Assembly: GCA_042088875.1 (NCBI GenBank)
Contig: JBELLF010000039.1
Location: 1 to 8,843 of the forward strand
Reading direction: 5' to 3'
Origin: Marisimplicoccus framensis_A
GTDB taxonomy: Bacteria > Bacteroidota > Bacteroidia > Flavobacteriales > Flavobacteriaceae
Length of the DNA stretch: 8,843 nt
Below, in pieces: positions 1-8,148 of the stretch. The notes below the pieces were generated by a model. The model saw only the letters and a program-made list of their open reading frames with translations, was not told the DNA's origin and did not search any database. A program made the position numbers and the translations under genes. Position 1 is the stretch's first letter; each line of letters starts with the position of its first letter.

Positions 1-157
1 TTGCAAGAAATAATGGCATGAAAATCAAAGTTCCTACTAAGACAGATATTCCAATGATTAAATCTCCTGTTTTATCACCTATTAATTCTTTAGAAAAAAT
101 TCCAACAAATACACCTATAAAAACTAAATAGGATAATATTTTAACAAACATCTTCAT
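1..157 (-). CDS. Small membrane protein, unknown function (3' part missing at window edge)
   Basis: An open frame begins with ATG two nucleotides after the aspS stop (TAG-AA-ATG) and runs off the window after 52 residues. A second ATG at codon 3 is an equally possible start. The visible protein has a hydrophobic segment at residues 4-21 (KILSYLVFIGVFVGIF region), a short polar stretch with KELIGDKTGD at about 24-33, and a second hydrophobic segment from about 34 to the edge, ending near MPLFLA. This suggests two membrane helices joined by a short charged loop. I do not recognise a named family. The two-nucleotide spacing suggests co-transcription and translational coupling with aspS. The openness of the frame, the helix pattern and the packing support a real gene. 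Function and total length are unknown. Confidence 0.6.
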   Translation of the reverse strand, partial: MKMFVKILSYLVFIGVFVGIFSKELIGDKTGDLIIGISVLVGTLIFMPLFLA

Positions 158-159
158 TT

Positions 160-1899
160 CTATTTTTGTGATAAATCTTTTAACTGATCTTTAGTTAATT
201 TTGATGGAGCATCAATCATTAAGTCTTTTCCACTATTATTTTTAGGGAAAGCAATAAAGTCTCTAATTACATCTTTTCCTTTGAGAACTGCAGCTAGTCT
301 GTCAAGTCCAAAGGCAATACCTCCATGAGGTGGAGCACCATACTTCAAGGCCTCAATTAAAAAACCAAACTGACTTGTATATTCTTCCTTACTCATGCCT
401 AATAATTCAAAAACTTTCATTTGTGTGTCAAAATCATGAATTCTAATCGAACCACCACCAATCTCATTGCCATTTAAGACTAAATCGTATGCATTTGCAA
501 TAACTTTTTCGGGTTCTTTATCTAGAATATCCAAGAATTCTGGTTTTGGTGAGGTAAAAGGGTGATGCATTGAAAAAAATCTTTTTTCTTCTTCGTCCCA
601 TTCAAATAAAGGAAAGTCAGTTACCCATAAAGGACAAATTTTTTCTTGATCAATTAAATTAAACATACTTGCTAATTCAACTCTAAGTGAGCCTAATTGT
701 TCAAGTGTTTTTTTGTATTCTCCAGACATAATAAAAATTATATCTCCAGGTTTTGAAGAAATTTTTTCAGAAATAACTCTTAAATCTGACTCTGAAAAAA
801 ACTTATCGAATGATGATTTAAATGAAGAGTCATTGTTGTGTTTTATCCACAATAAGCCTGAAGCTCCTATTTGAGGTCTTTTAACCCAATCCGTAATTTC
901 ATCAATTTCTTTTCTAGTAAGATCAGATTTTCCTTCAACCCTTAAACAAACACTTACTTCATTATTATCAAAAATTTGAAAGTTTTTACCCTTTACCTCA
1001 TCTGAAATATTATTGATAAAAAGTTCATATCTCAAGTCAGGTTTATCAGTTCCATATTTTTCTATTGCAGACTCATATGTCATTCTATCAAAAGCTGTAT
1101 TGTCAGAACCTAAAAATTTTGAAAATATTCTTTTCATTAAACCTTCAAATTGTTGAAAAACATCCTCTTGATTAACAAACGACATTTCACAGTCAATTTG
1201 AGTAAATTCAGGTTGTCTATCAGCTCTTAAATCCTCATCTCTAAAACATTTTACTATTTGATAATATTTATCAATACCACCAATCATTAATAGCTGTTTA
1301 AAGATTTGTGGAGACTGAGGAAGAGCATAATAATGATCAGGATTTAACCTACTTGGAACAATAAAATCTCTTGCACCCTCAGGAGTTGACTTAATTAGAC
1401 AAGGAGTTTCAACGTCAACGAAATTGTTTTCTGATAAATAATTTCTTACATCAAGAGATAAACTGTGTCTGAAAATTAAGTTTTCTTTTATTGGCTCTCT
1501 TCTTATATCAAGATATCTATACTTCATCCTTAATTCTTCACCTCCATCTGACTCATTTTCTATTGTAAAGGGAGGTGTTAAAGACTTATTCAATATATTT
1601 ATACTAGTAACTAAAATTTCAATTTCACCAGTATCAATATTTTCATTAATACTTTTTCTTTCAATTACTGAACCTTCAACTTCAATAACAAATTCCCTTC
1701 CAAGTTGACTGGCAGTGGTAAAAATCTCATCGTTAGATCTTTCTTTATCAAATACAAGTTGAGTTATACCATATCTATCCCTTAAATCAACCCAAATTAT
1801 AAAACCCTTTTCTCTGATTTTATTTACCCAGCCAGAAAGTTTTACTGTTTGACCTAAGTTAGACTTTGTTAATTCACCGCAGTTATTAGTTCTATTCAT
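160..1899 (-). CDS. aspS: Aspartyl-tRNA synthetase (class II)
   Basis: Cytoplasmic enzyme that charges tRNA-Asp with aspartate using ATP. The 579 residues match the usual bacterial length of about 590. Domains in order: an N-terminal anticodon-binding OB fold at about 15-105 (SGWVNKIREKGF, then WVDLRDRYGITQLVF), the class II core with motif 1 around 158-179 (ETPCLIKSTPEGARDF), the QSPQ loop at 195-198, and motif 2 at 219-236 (FRDEDLRADRQPEFTQID). A bacterial-type GAD insertion follows at about 290-420, then GGGSIRIH at 481-488 and motif 3 at 527-539 (GIAFGLDRLAAVL). All catalytic blocks are intact. The ATG at 1899 puts the OB fold at the usual distance from the start. The residue at position 31 is Lys, where some non-discriminating enzymes have His. 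That hints at an Asp-only enzyme but does not settle it. The gene starts 20 nt after the RND stop, so read-through from the efflux operon is likely. Confidence 0.98.
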   Translation of the reverse strand: MNRTNNCGELTKSNLGQTVKLSGWVNKIREKGFIIWVDLRDRYGITQLVFDKERSNDEIFTTASQLGREFVIEVEGSVIERKSINENIDTGEIEILVTSINILNKSLTPPFTIENESDGGEELRMKYRYLDIRREPIKENLIFRHSLSLDVRNYLSENNFVDVETPCLIKSTPEGARDFIVPSRLNPDHYYALPQSPQIFKQLLMIGGIDKYYQIVKCFRDEDLRADRQPEFTQIDCEMSFVNQEDVFQQFEGLMKRIFSKFLGSDNTAFDRMTYESAIEKYGTDKPDLRYELFINNISDEVKGKNFQIFDNNEVSVCLRVEGKSDLTRKEIDEITDWVKRPQIGASGLLWIKHNNDSSFKSSFDKFFSESDLRVISEKISSKPGDIIFIMSGEYKKTLEQLGSLRVELASMFNLIDQEKICPLWVTDFPLFEWDEEEKRFFSMHHPFTSPKPEFLDILDKEPEKVIANAYDLVLNGNEIGGGSIRIHDFDTQMKVFELLGMSKEEYTSQFGFLIEALKYGAPPHGGIAFGLDRLAAVLKGKDVIRDFIAFPKNNSGKDLMIDAPSKLTKDQLKDLSQK

Positions 1900-1919
1900 A
1901 AATTATTATGTAAATATAA
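1900..1919 (-). other. 20-nt spacer between the RND gene and aspS
   Basis: This is the widest internal gap between genes in the window. On the minus strand it reads as pure A/T apart from one C, with no Shine-Dalgarno sequence and no terminator hairpin. A string TATATTTA (1911-1918) matches the Bacteroidota -7 consensus TAnnTTTG except for the last base. The nearest upstream TTG is 27 nt away, longer than the usual 17-23, so an aspS promoter here is possible but weakly supported. Confidence 0.4.
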
Positions 1920-4900
1920 CTAGATATTTTTTAGTTTAATTCTGGCAAGATGTATTATATAATACATAGATGGAACGATAATTAAAGTAAGAAAAGTTGC
2001 AAATGTTATTCCAAAAATTACGGTCCAAGCAAGAGGTCCCCAGAAAACAACATTATCTCCACCTAAGTATACATTTGGATTCCAATTTGCAAATAGAGAG
2101 AAGAAATCAATATTTAAACCAACCGCAAGTGGAATCAATCCAAAAATAGTAGTTATAGCTGTAAGTAAAACAGGTTTAAGTCTTGCTTTACCTGCTGTTT
2201 TAACAAGTTCCATAGCTGTCATCTTATCAATTATTTCGTCTTTTGACATATTTAAATCTATTTTTTTTCTATCAAATAATAGTTGAGTATAATCTATTAA
2301 CACAACAGCATTATTTACAATAATTCCAGTAAGAGAAATTATCCCAAGCATAGTCATAAGTATGCTGAATGTCAAATTAAAAATTACTATGCCTAGAAAT
2401 ACTCCAGTAAAGCTTAATACAATTGATGCAAGAACAATAAATGGTTTTGATATTGAGTTAAATTGAAATACAAGTAATAAAATGATTAGTGCTATACCTG
2501 TTAGAAGAGCTCCTGATAAAAATTCTTGATTTTCAGATTGCTGTTTAATTTCTCCTGTAAATTTATATTCAACACCCTGTGGCGCTTCATATCCAGACAA
2601 AGCAATTTCAGCAGTATTTACAATTTCATTTGCATTTGATCCAGCAAGTATTGATGAATATAAAGTAACTACTCTTTGAAGATCAATATGCTTGATTGCA
2701 CTAAATGATGTAATATTCTTTTGATCAACAATCGATGCGATTGGAACCTCCTTTGTCTTACCAGTTGATTGGTCTCTAAAAACAATATTCTGATTAATAA
2801 TAGAATTAATATCATTTTTAAATTCTTCATCAAACCTTACATTAATTTCATAATCCTCTCCTCTCAACTTATATATTCCAGCTTTGGACCCAATTATTGA
2901 GTTCCTAATTGTTTGTCCAACCAGCCCAGTAGGAATTCCAAGTTCACCAGCTTTTTCTCTGTCTACATTAAACTCAAGACCAGGCTTACTCCTGCTTACA
3001 TCAATCTTTAGTTGCTCTATTCCCTCAATATTCTCCTGATTTAAATAGTTTTTCATTGAAATTGCAGTTTCAATTAATTGTTCGTAATCCTCTCCGTAAA
3101 TCTCAATATTTACAGGGTATCCTCCTGGAGGTCCTTGGGAATCTTTTTCTACAGAAATTGCAATTCCTGGAAANNNNNNNNNNNNNNNNNNNNNNNNNNN
3201 NNNNNNNNNNNNNNNNNNNNNNNNNNNNNNNNNNNNNNNNNNNNNNNNNNNNNNNNNNNNNNNNNNNNNNNNNATCCTCCTGGAGGTCCTTGGGAATCTT
3301 TTTCTACAGAAATTGCAATTCCTGGAAACTTTTCAATTAATTCAACTTGAATTTCCTTTCTTAATTCCTCACTTGACATTCCTCTTCTAAATTTGAATTC
3401 TCGCATTGTCATTGTGATTAATGCTTTATGAGGAATTTCTCCAGTACCACCAGCATCTGTTTCAGGATTTCCAGCACCCTCTCCTACTTGAGATATAGCA
3501 GACTCAACTAAAAAGTTATAGCCATTATCGATGTATTTTGAGTTATTGACTACTTTGTAAATCTCTGACTCAATTAGCATTGAAGTTTCATTTGTTTTCT
3601 TAATATCTGTTCCTTCAGGATACTCTAAATAAACTAGTATTTGTTGAGGTTCATTGTCAGGAAAGAATTCAACTTTAGGCGGAAATATAGCCATTAGTAA
3701 AATTGAAACAAAGAATAACGAAATTGTTCCAAGCAGGAACAAATACGGTCTAAATCCTGCAAGGGCAAATGATAAAAATTCGTTATACCTATTTTCCAAT
3801 TTTACCAACAATGTATTTTGAAATTTTACAGCTGAGTTCTTAATAACATACTTGTAAGACCAGAATAAAAAACATATAAATGCAAGTAAAGATCCTATTG
3901 CTCTTGTGTCTTGAAATAATACAAAAACTATAGCAAGTCCTCCAAGGATATATGTCATTTTAATAAGGTTTGTCCTACTAATTTCTCGCTCACTTAAATC
4001 CATGAAACTCGAAACTAACATTGAATTGAAAAAAATTGCAACTATTAATGATGATCCTAAAATTGCAGAAAGTGTAATAGGGAAGTATATCATAAATTCA
4101 CCAAGTGTTCCAGGCCAAGTGCCTAGAGGTATAAATGCAGCAATAGTAGTAGCAGTAGAAACAATAATCGGAAGGGCAACTTCACCAATTCCCAATTTTG
4201 CAGCTTGAACTCTTGACATACCCTCTTTAGACATTAGTCTATATATATTCTCTACTACAACGATACCATTATCTACCAACAGGCCAAGACCCATTACTAA
4301 TCCAAACAAAACCATTCTATTTAAAGTGAATCCAAAAGCTGATAAAATTACCAATGACATGAACATGGACATCGGAATTGCAAATCCAACAAAAAGAGCA
4401 TTTCTAAGACCAAGAAAAAATGTTAGAACAGTTACAACTAGAATTATTCCAAATATTAAATTATTCATTAAGTCATTAACTGAGTTAATTGTATACTCAG
4501 ATTGATCATTTTGAACAACAACATCTAGATTTTCAGGCAAAAAATTCTGTTTTGCATCTTTTATAATTTCCTGAATTGAATTTGATGCAAAAATTGCATT
4601 TTCACCACCTCTTTTAACAACCTCAAGCATAATTGTCTTTTGGTCAAATGATCTAGTAAATGAGGTTGCTTCTTTCTCCCTAAAACTTACTGATGCGACA
4701 TCCTCTAGATAAACTGGACCATCATCTCTCTTGACTATAAGTCTATTTAGTTGAGAAGGATCAGATACTTCTCCGATTATTTTAACATTCCTTCTTTGCC
4801 CATCTGAAATTAAACTACCAGCTGAAATGGTAATATTTTCTTGAGAGATTGCATTTATAATATTACCAAAACTTGTTTTAGTAGCCTTCATTTTATAAGG

Positions 4901-5500
4901 ATTCACAGCAATTTCAACTTCGAAGTCTTGTATACCTCGAACCTCTACAGTCTTGACTTGAGGTAGCCTCTCAATTCTCGTATCTAAATATTCTGCATAT
5001 TCTTTTAGCTCTTCAACTTTATAATCACCAACTAAACTTATGTTTAATACAGGAAATCTCTCAGCTATATCAAATTCAAAAATATTTGGATCAACTTTAG
5101 CATTATTAAAAGTTGGCCAATCGTCACCTACAGTTACATTATCTACTAAATCTTTAACTCTTAACCTTGCAACTTCAGTAGGTATGTCATCATCAAATTC
5201 TATATTTATAATTGATATACCTTCACTTGATGTTGATTCAATCTCAATAAGTCCAATAACACCTTTAATTTCTTGTTCTAACGGGTCTGTTATTAACTTC
5301 TCAATTTCTTCAGCATTGTTTCCTGGAAAAATAGTTGTTACAAAAATATTTGAAGAATTAATTTCTGGGAATAACTCTCTCGGCATAGTTTTATATGCTG
5401 TAATACCTGAGACTAAAAAAATAGTCATTAAAACATAAATAATAGTCTTATTATTTATTGCCCAGCTTGAAAGAAAAAACTCTTTATTTTTTTTATCCAT
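1920..5500 (-). CDS. RND-family efflux transporter, inner-membrane permease (HAE1/AcrB-like), interrupted by a false scaffold gap
   Basis: Proton-driven inner-membrane pump of a tripartite efflux system. Collapsing the N run at 3174-3273 and one 55-bp duplicate gives a single frame of 1141 residues; the join reads QGPPGGYPVNIEIYGEDYEQ. The layout is classic RND: TM1 at about 17-36, a first periplasmic porter/docking loop to about 345, TM2-6 at 345-500, TM7 at 583-606, a second periplasmic loop to about 940, and TM8-12 at about 943-1131. TM4 carries GLGLLVDNGIVVVENI with D410-N411 where AcrB has Asp407-Asp408. TM10 has GIIVNNAVVLIDY with N1011 where AcrB has Lys940. Oddities are an extra hydrophobic hairpin at 513-551 and a longer TM11-TM12 loop at about 1076-1105. 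The ATG lies one nucleotide after the adaptor stop (TAA-G-ATG), so the two are probably translationally coupled. The Met at 3056 is internal, not a second gene start. Substrate unknown. Confidence 0.93.
1950..1967. other. 18-bp perfect palindrome inside the 3' end of the RND gene
   Basis: ATGTATTATATAATACAT reads the same on both strands with no spacer. On the minus strand it coincides exactly with six codons encoding MYYIIH of the last RND helix, 51-68 nt upstream of the aspS start codon. It is all A/T apart from one G and one C, so as RNA it would form only a weak hairpin. It could be a dimeric protein-binding site ahead of aspS, or simply a coincidence of a conserved MYY coding sequence in A/T-rich DNA. 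The symmetry is certain; a function is not. Confidence 0.3.
3119..3328. repeat. Scaffold gap (N at 3174-3273) flanked by a 55-bp exact duplication
   Basis: Bases 3119-3173 and 3274-3328 are identical (both begin ATCCTCCTGG and end CCTGGAAA), separated by exactly 100 N. Keeping one copy and deleting the Ns restores an uninterrupted RND reading frame, whereas the sequence as given shifts it (155 nt is not a multiple of three). The copies are therefore one locus seen at the ends of two contigs that overlap by a k-mer of 55, not a biological repeat. Confidence 0.95.
3848..3964 (-). other. Extra hydrophobic hairpin in the RND cytoplasmic linker
   Basis: This segment encodes residues 513-551 of the transporter, between TM6 and TM7. 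It has two runs of hydrophobic residues (MTYILGGLAIVFVLF and IGSLLAFICFLFW) split by the short polar stretch QDTRA. In AcrB the same linker carries only an amphipathic helix. An added pair of membrane helices would preserve topology and give 14 helices in all. It may be a lineage trait of Bacteroidota pumps; I cannot check this here. Confidence 0.6.
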
Positions 5501-5501
5501 C

Positions 5502-6820
5502 TTAATCTACAAGTTTTACTCTTTGAGAATCCTCTACATTATATGCTCCTTCTAAAACGACAATGTCTCCCAGTTCAAGACCTTCTGTAACTTCAACTTT
5601 ATCTTCACTCTTATTTCCAAGTGTTATAAATTGTTTAGCAGTTAGATAAACTTCTTCTTTATTATCCTCAGTCATTACGTAGACAAAATTTTTACCAAGA
5701 GCATCTTCTCTAACTATTCTAAGCGGAATCACTATTGCATTATCTTTTTTGTAAATATTAATTTTGATTTTTGCATCAAGATTTTGTTTAATTCTGTTAT
5801 CAAAGTTTTCTACAGGTACTTCAATTCTAAATGATCTATTACTAGGATCAATAAAGTTACCTGTCTGATTAACTGATGATCTATACTCCATATTTAAAAG
5901 AGGTATTTGAACAATTGCTTCGGTACCCTCAGCAATAAACGAGATATATTTTTCAGAAACGAAAGACTCTGCATAAATTATGTCAAGATTTACTAGTCTA
6001 AGAATTTGGGAAACACCAGGTATTANNNNNNNNNNNNNNNNNNNNNNNNNNNNNNNNNNNNNNNNNNNNNNNNNNNNNNNNNNNNNNNNNNNNNNNNNNN
6101 NNNNNNNNNNNNNNNNNNNNNNNNNGCATAAATTATGTCAAGATTTACTAGTCTAAGAATTTGGGAAACACCAGGTATTAAGTTAGATCCAACATTAGAA
6201 ATAATTTCATCTATTTCTCCATCAAATGGAGCATATATTTTTGTTTTTGAAAGTCTATCTTTCATTTGGTCAACCATTTTTTTACTCGCTTCGTAATCCG
6301 TTTTGCTTTTTAAATATTGCATTTCAGAACCAATATTATTGTCCCACAATCTTTGAGTTCTTTCAAAATTCTCTTTAGCAAACTCTGCCTGGATAACCAT
6401 CTGTTCATATTGTTCATTAAGCCCTGAATCATTGATTTCTGCTAAAAGTTGTCCTTTTTTTACTTTTTGGCCTTCACTTACAAAAACTTTTTCTAGTGTA
6501 CCCTGAAATTCTGGAAGTATTAAAACATTCTTTCTAGTTTTCAGGTTTGCTTGTGCCTCAATGTAAGTATTAAAAATAGTTTGTTGAATTTCATATTTTG
6601 AAACAAGCGTAAGCCTTTCATTTTCATCTAACAATGAGATTCCATTATTTATATCGTTGAGTTCAACCTTCATTGTATTCATTGCATCAACATATTCTTT
6701 TTTTCTTTTTTTAAGTTCTTCTAGATCTCCTAATTCAATTAATGACTCAATTGACGCATTTCTAGAAGAGTTACATCCACTTATTATTATGATTAGTAAA
6801 AGGGTATAAATTTTTTTCAT
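5502..6820 (-). CDS. RND efflux periplasmic adaptor (HlyD/AcrA-like membrane fusion protein), interrupted by a false scaffold gap
   Basis: Periplasmic subunit linking the RND pump to the TolC channel. Removing the N run at 6026-6125 and one 55-bp duplicate yields one frame of 387 residues; the join reads LVNLDIIYAESFVSEKYISF. The N-terminus MKKIYTLLLIIIISGC has a lipobox (ISGC, Cys16), so it is probably a lipoprotein. Next come a charged helical, coiled-coil-like segment at about 25-75, the first half of the lipoyl/barrel-sandwich domain at 100-134 (GTLEKVFVSEGQKVKKGQLLAEI), an alpha-hairpin at about 135-190, and the second lipoyl half at about 195-225 (YAPFDGEIDEI). A beta-barrel follows at about 227-315, then a membrane-proximal domain to the end. 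The ATG sits two nucleotides after the tolC stop, and the stop is one nucleotide before the RND start. The Met at 5891 is internal. Confidence 0.93.
5971..6180. repeat. Scaffold gap (N at 6026-6125) flanked by a 55-bp exact duplication
   Basis: Bases 5971-6025 and 6126-6180 are identical (both begin GCATAAATTATG and end CCAGGTATTA), separated by exactly 100 N. Merging the copies and dropping the Ns restores the adaptor frame through its beta-barrel. The copy length and N count match the first gap, which points to the assembler and scaffolder rather than biology. Confidence 0.95.
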
Positions 6821-6822
6821 GA

Positions 6823-8148
6823 TTAATTGTTGTATAATGTTTCTAATTCTGTTTTAACTGAGATAATTTCTAAAACTGAATTCAAATACTTTTGTTGAGA
6901 ATCCAATAATTGAAGCTGAGCCTGTCTAAGTTCAAAAGAAGTTACTAAGCCTTCAAAGAACTTTATAGAGTTCTTCTCTTCAATCGACATTGATAATCTC
7001 ATATTTTTTTCGTTAACACTAAGAGATTGAACAGCTAGCTGATAATCGTTTAATTTTTGTTGAACCTCTGCACGTGTTTTCTCTTTTTGTTCTTCGAGAT
7101 TTGTTGCTGCCTGATCCATTGCAATTTTAGCTTTTTGAGATGAGACATTTAACTTATTGGCATTGGTAAGCGGAAGTTCAAACTTTACTCCAAAAACTGA
7201 TGATCCAAACCAATTCTGTGCTTTGCTAGTGAAATCAAATTCATTGTTATATCCTGTGTAGGTCCCACTTATAAATCCAGAAAGTTTTGGGAGTTGCTTT
7301 GACTTTTCTAATCTATACTCTATTCTCTTAGTATCAAATAAATTTTGAGAAATCTTTACGTCAATATTTTGATCCTCGCTAAAACTATCTATTGAACTCG
7401 AGAAAATTATATTCTCAGCAATAAAGTCGTTAATTGAAGTAGTAAGTATTAGATTATCTTCAAGATTGATGCCTAAAATCAATTTTAATAAATTGAGCTG
7501 GTTTTCCTGTGTTTTTTTTGTTTGAAGAAGTGAAAGCTCAGCTTGGGCAAGAGTTATTTTAATCTGCTCAACATTTTCAATTTCCTCAAATCCATTTTCA
7601 TAAAGCTCAGTTACTTCGAATAAATCTTTTTTAAAATTCTCTAAATTATTCTCTAGAAGCGCTATCCCTTCATTAAGTGTAACTACTAGGCTGTAAAGTT
7701 TTACAATAGACTCTCTTACTTGCAGAAAAGTCTTTTCATAAAAGTTTTCAGAACCAGATAAATAAATCTGACTATAGTCAAGTCCAACAAGCCATGAGCC
7801 ATCAAAAAGCAGTTGATCCATTCTGACTGAACCAATTGCAGATTGCTCAGTTCCAAATTGAATCTCTGAGAAATCTCCTTTATTACCCCCAAAAAATTCA
7901 GCTGGTATAAGTGATGTTTGGAGTTCAAGATTATTTAAATAATTTAATTCTAATGAAACATTTGGCAACCCAATTGCGATAGTTTTCCACCTTTCCTTAA
8001 ATGCCATTTGAATCTCTCTTTCAGCGTTTCTTAAATTTCTATTATTTTCAATACCGTATTCCACCGCCTCATCTAAACTTAAACTTAGGAAGTTATCTTG
8101 AGCCAATACTGTTGAGCTATAAAATATTATTAGTAATAATTTTCTCAT
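6823..8148 (-). CDS. TolC-family outer membrane efflux channel
   Basis: Outer-membrane exit duct of the tripartite pump. With the ATG at 8148 it is 441 residues with a good signal peptide: MRK, a hydrophobic core LLLIIFYSSTV, and likely cleavage after LA (VLA-Q, about residue 16). The mature protein shows the two tandem OEP repeats of TolC proteins. Repeat 1 starts with LSLDEAVEYGIENNRNL and has long Glu/Lys/Gln-rich helices (about 120-220). Repeat 2 has KISQNLFDTKRIEYRLEKS, a central strand region with FGVKFELPL, and final helices such as SFELRQAQLQLLDSQQ near the C-terminus. The start was chosen because the ATG overlaps the tetR stop as ATGA and directly precedes the signal peptide. An ATG at 8172 would add eight polar residues (MDNSNDKK) and overlap tetR by 28 nt, which is less likely. 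The gene ends two nucleotides before the adaptor ATG. Confidence 0.95.
   Translation of the reverse strand: MRKLLLIIFYSSTVLAQDNFLSLSLDEAVEYGIENNRNLRNAEREIQMAFKERWKTIAIGLPNVSLELNYLNNLELQTSLIPAEFFGGNKGDFSEIQFGTEQSAIGSVRMDQLLFDGSWLVGLDYSQIYLSGSENFYEKTFLQVRESIVKLYSLVVTLNEGIALLENNLENFKKDLFEVTELYENGFEEIENVEQIKITLAQAELSLLQTKKTQENQLNLLKLILGINLEDNLILTTSINDFIAENIIFSSSIDSFSEDQNIDVKISQNLFDTKRIEYRLEKSKQLPKLSGFISGTYTGYNNEFDFTSKAQNWFGSSVFGVKFELPLTNANKLNVSSQKAKIAMDQAATNLEEQKEKTRAEVQQKLNDYQLAVQSLSVNEKNMRLSMSIEEKNSIKFFEGLVTSFELRQAQLQLLDSQQKYLNSVLEIISVKTELETLYNN

Noticed and set aside
1911..1948. aspS promoter (TTG at 1946-1948, TATATTTA at 1911-1918)
   Set aside because: The spacer is 27 nt against the usual 17-23 and the -7 lacks its final G. 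In sequence this A/T-rich it is not enough to call.
1920..3056. A separate 378-residue RND-like gene starting at Met 3056
   Set aside because: The frame is open upstream of this Met and joins the rest of the RND protein once the duplicated 55 bp are merged. It is an internal Met, not a second transporter gene or a split subunit.
3119..3328. A biological direct repeat or small insertion in the transporter gene
   Set aside because: Exactly 100 N and exactly 55 bp occur at two unrelated places, and the frame is perfect only when one copy is removed. An assembly artefact explains this fully.
3056..3350. Plus-strand open frames of about 90 codons crossing the N run
   Set aside because: They exist only because the Ns hide stop codons, and they repeat the same translated segment from the duplicated flank. 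They lie antisense to the conserved RND coding sequence.
4002..4208. Plus-strand open frame of 68 codons
   Set aside because: It is antisense to the conserved TM4-TM6 coding region of the RND gene, with no recognisable protein features.
5040..5438. Plus-strand open frame of 132 codons
   Set aside because: It is antisense to the RND first periplasmic loop. Its Ser/Ile/Leu-rich composition is what the complement of the coding strand produces, with no motif or initiation context.
5502..5891. A separate 129-residue protein starting at Met 5891
   Set aside because: The frame continues upstream without a stop into the adaptor beta-barrel after collapsing the gap, so it is the C-terminal part of the adaptor.
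7716..7928. Minus-strand 70-codon frame inside tolC, and a plus-strand 60-codon frame at 8001-8183
   Set aside because: Both are out-of-frame or antisense shadows of the tolC gene and the tetR 3' end.
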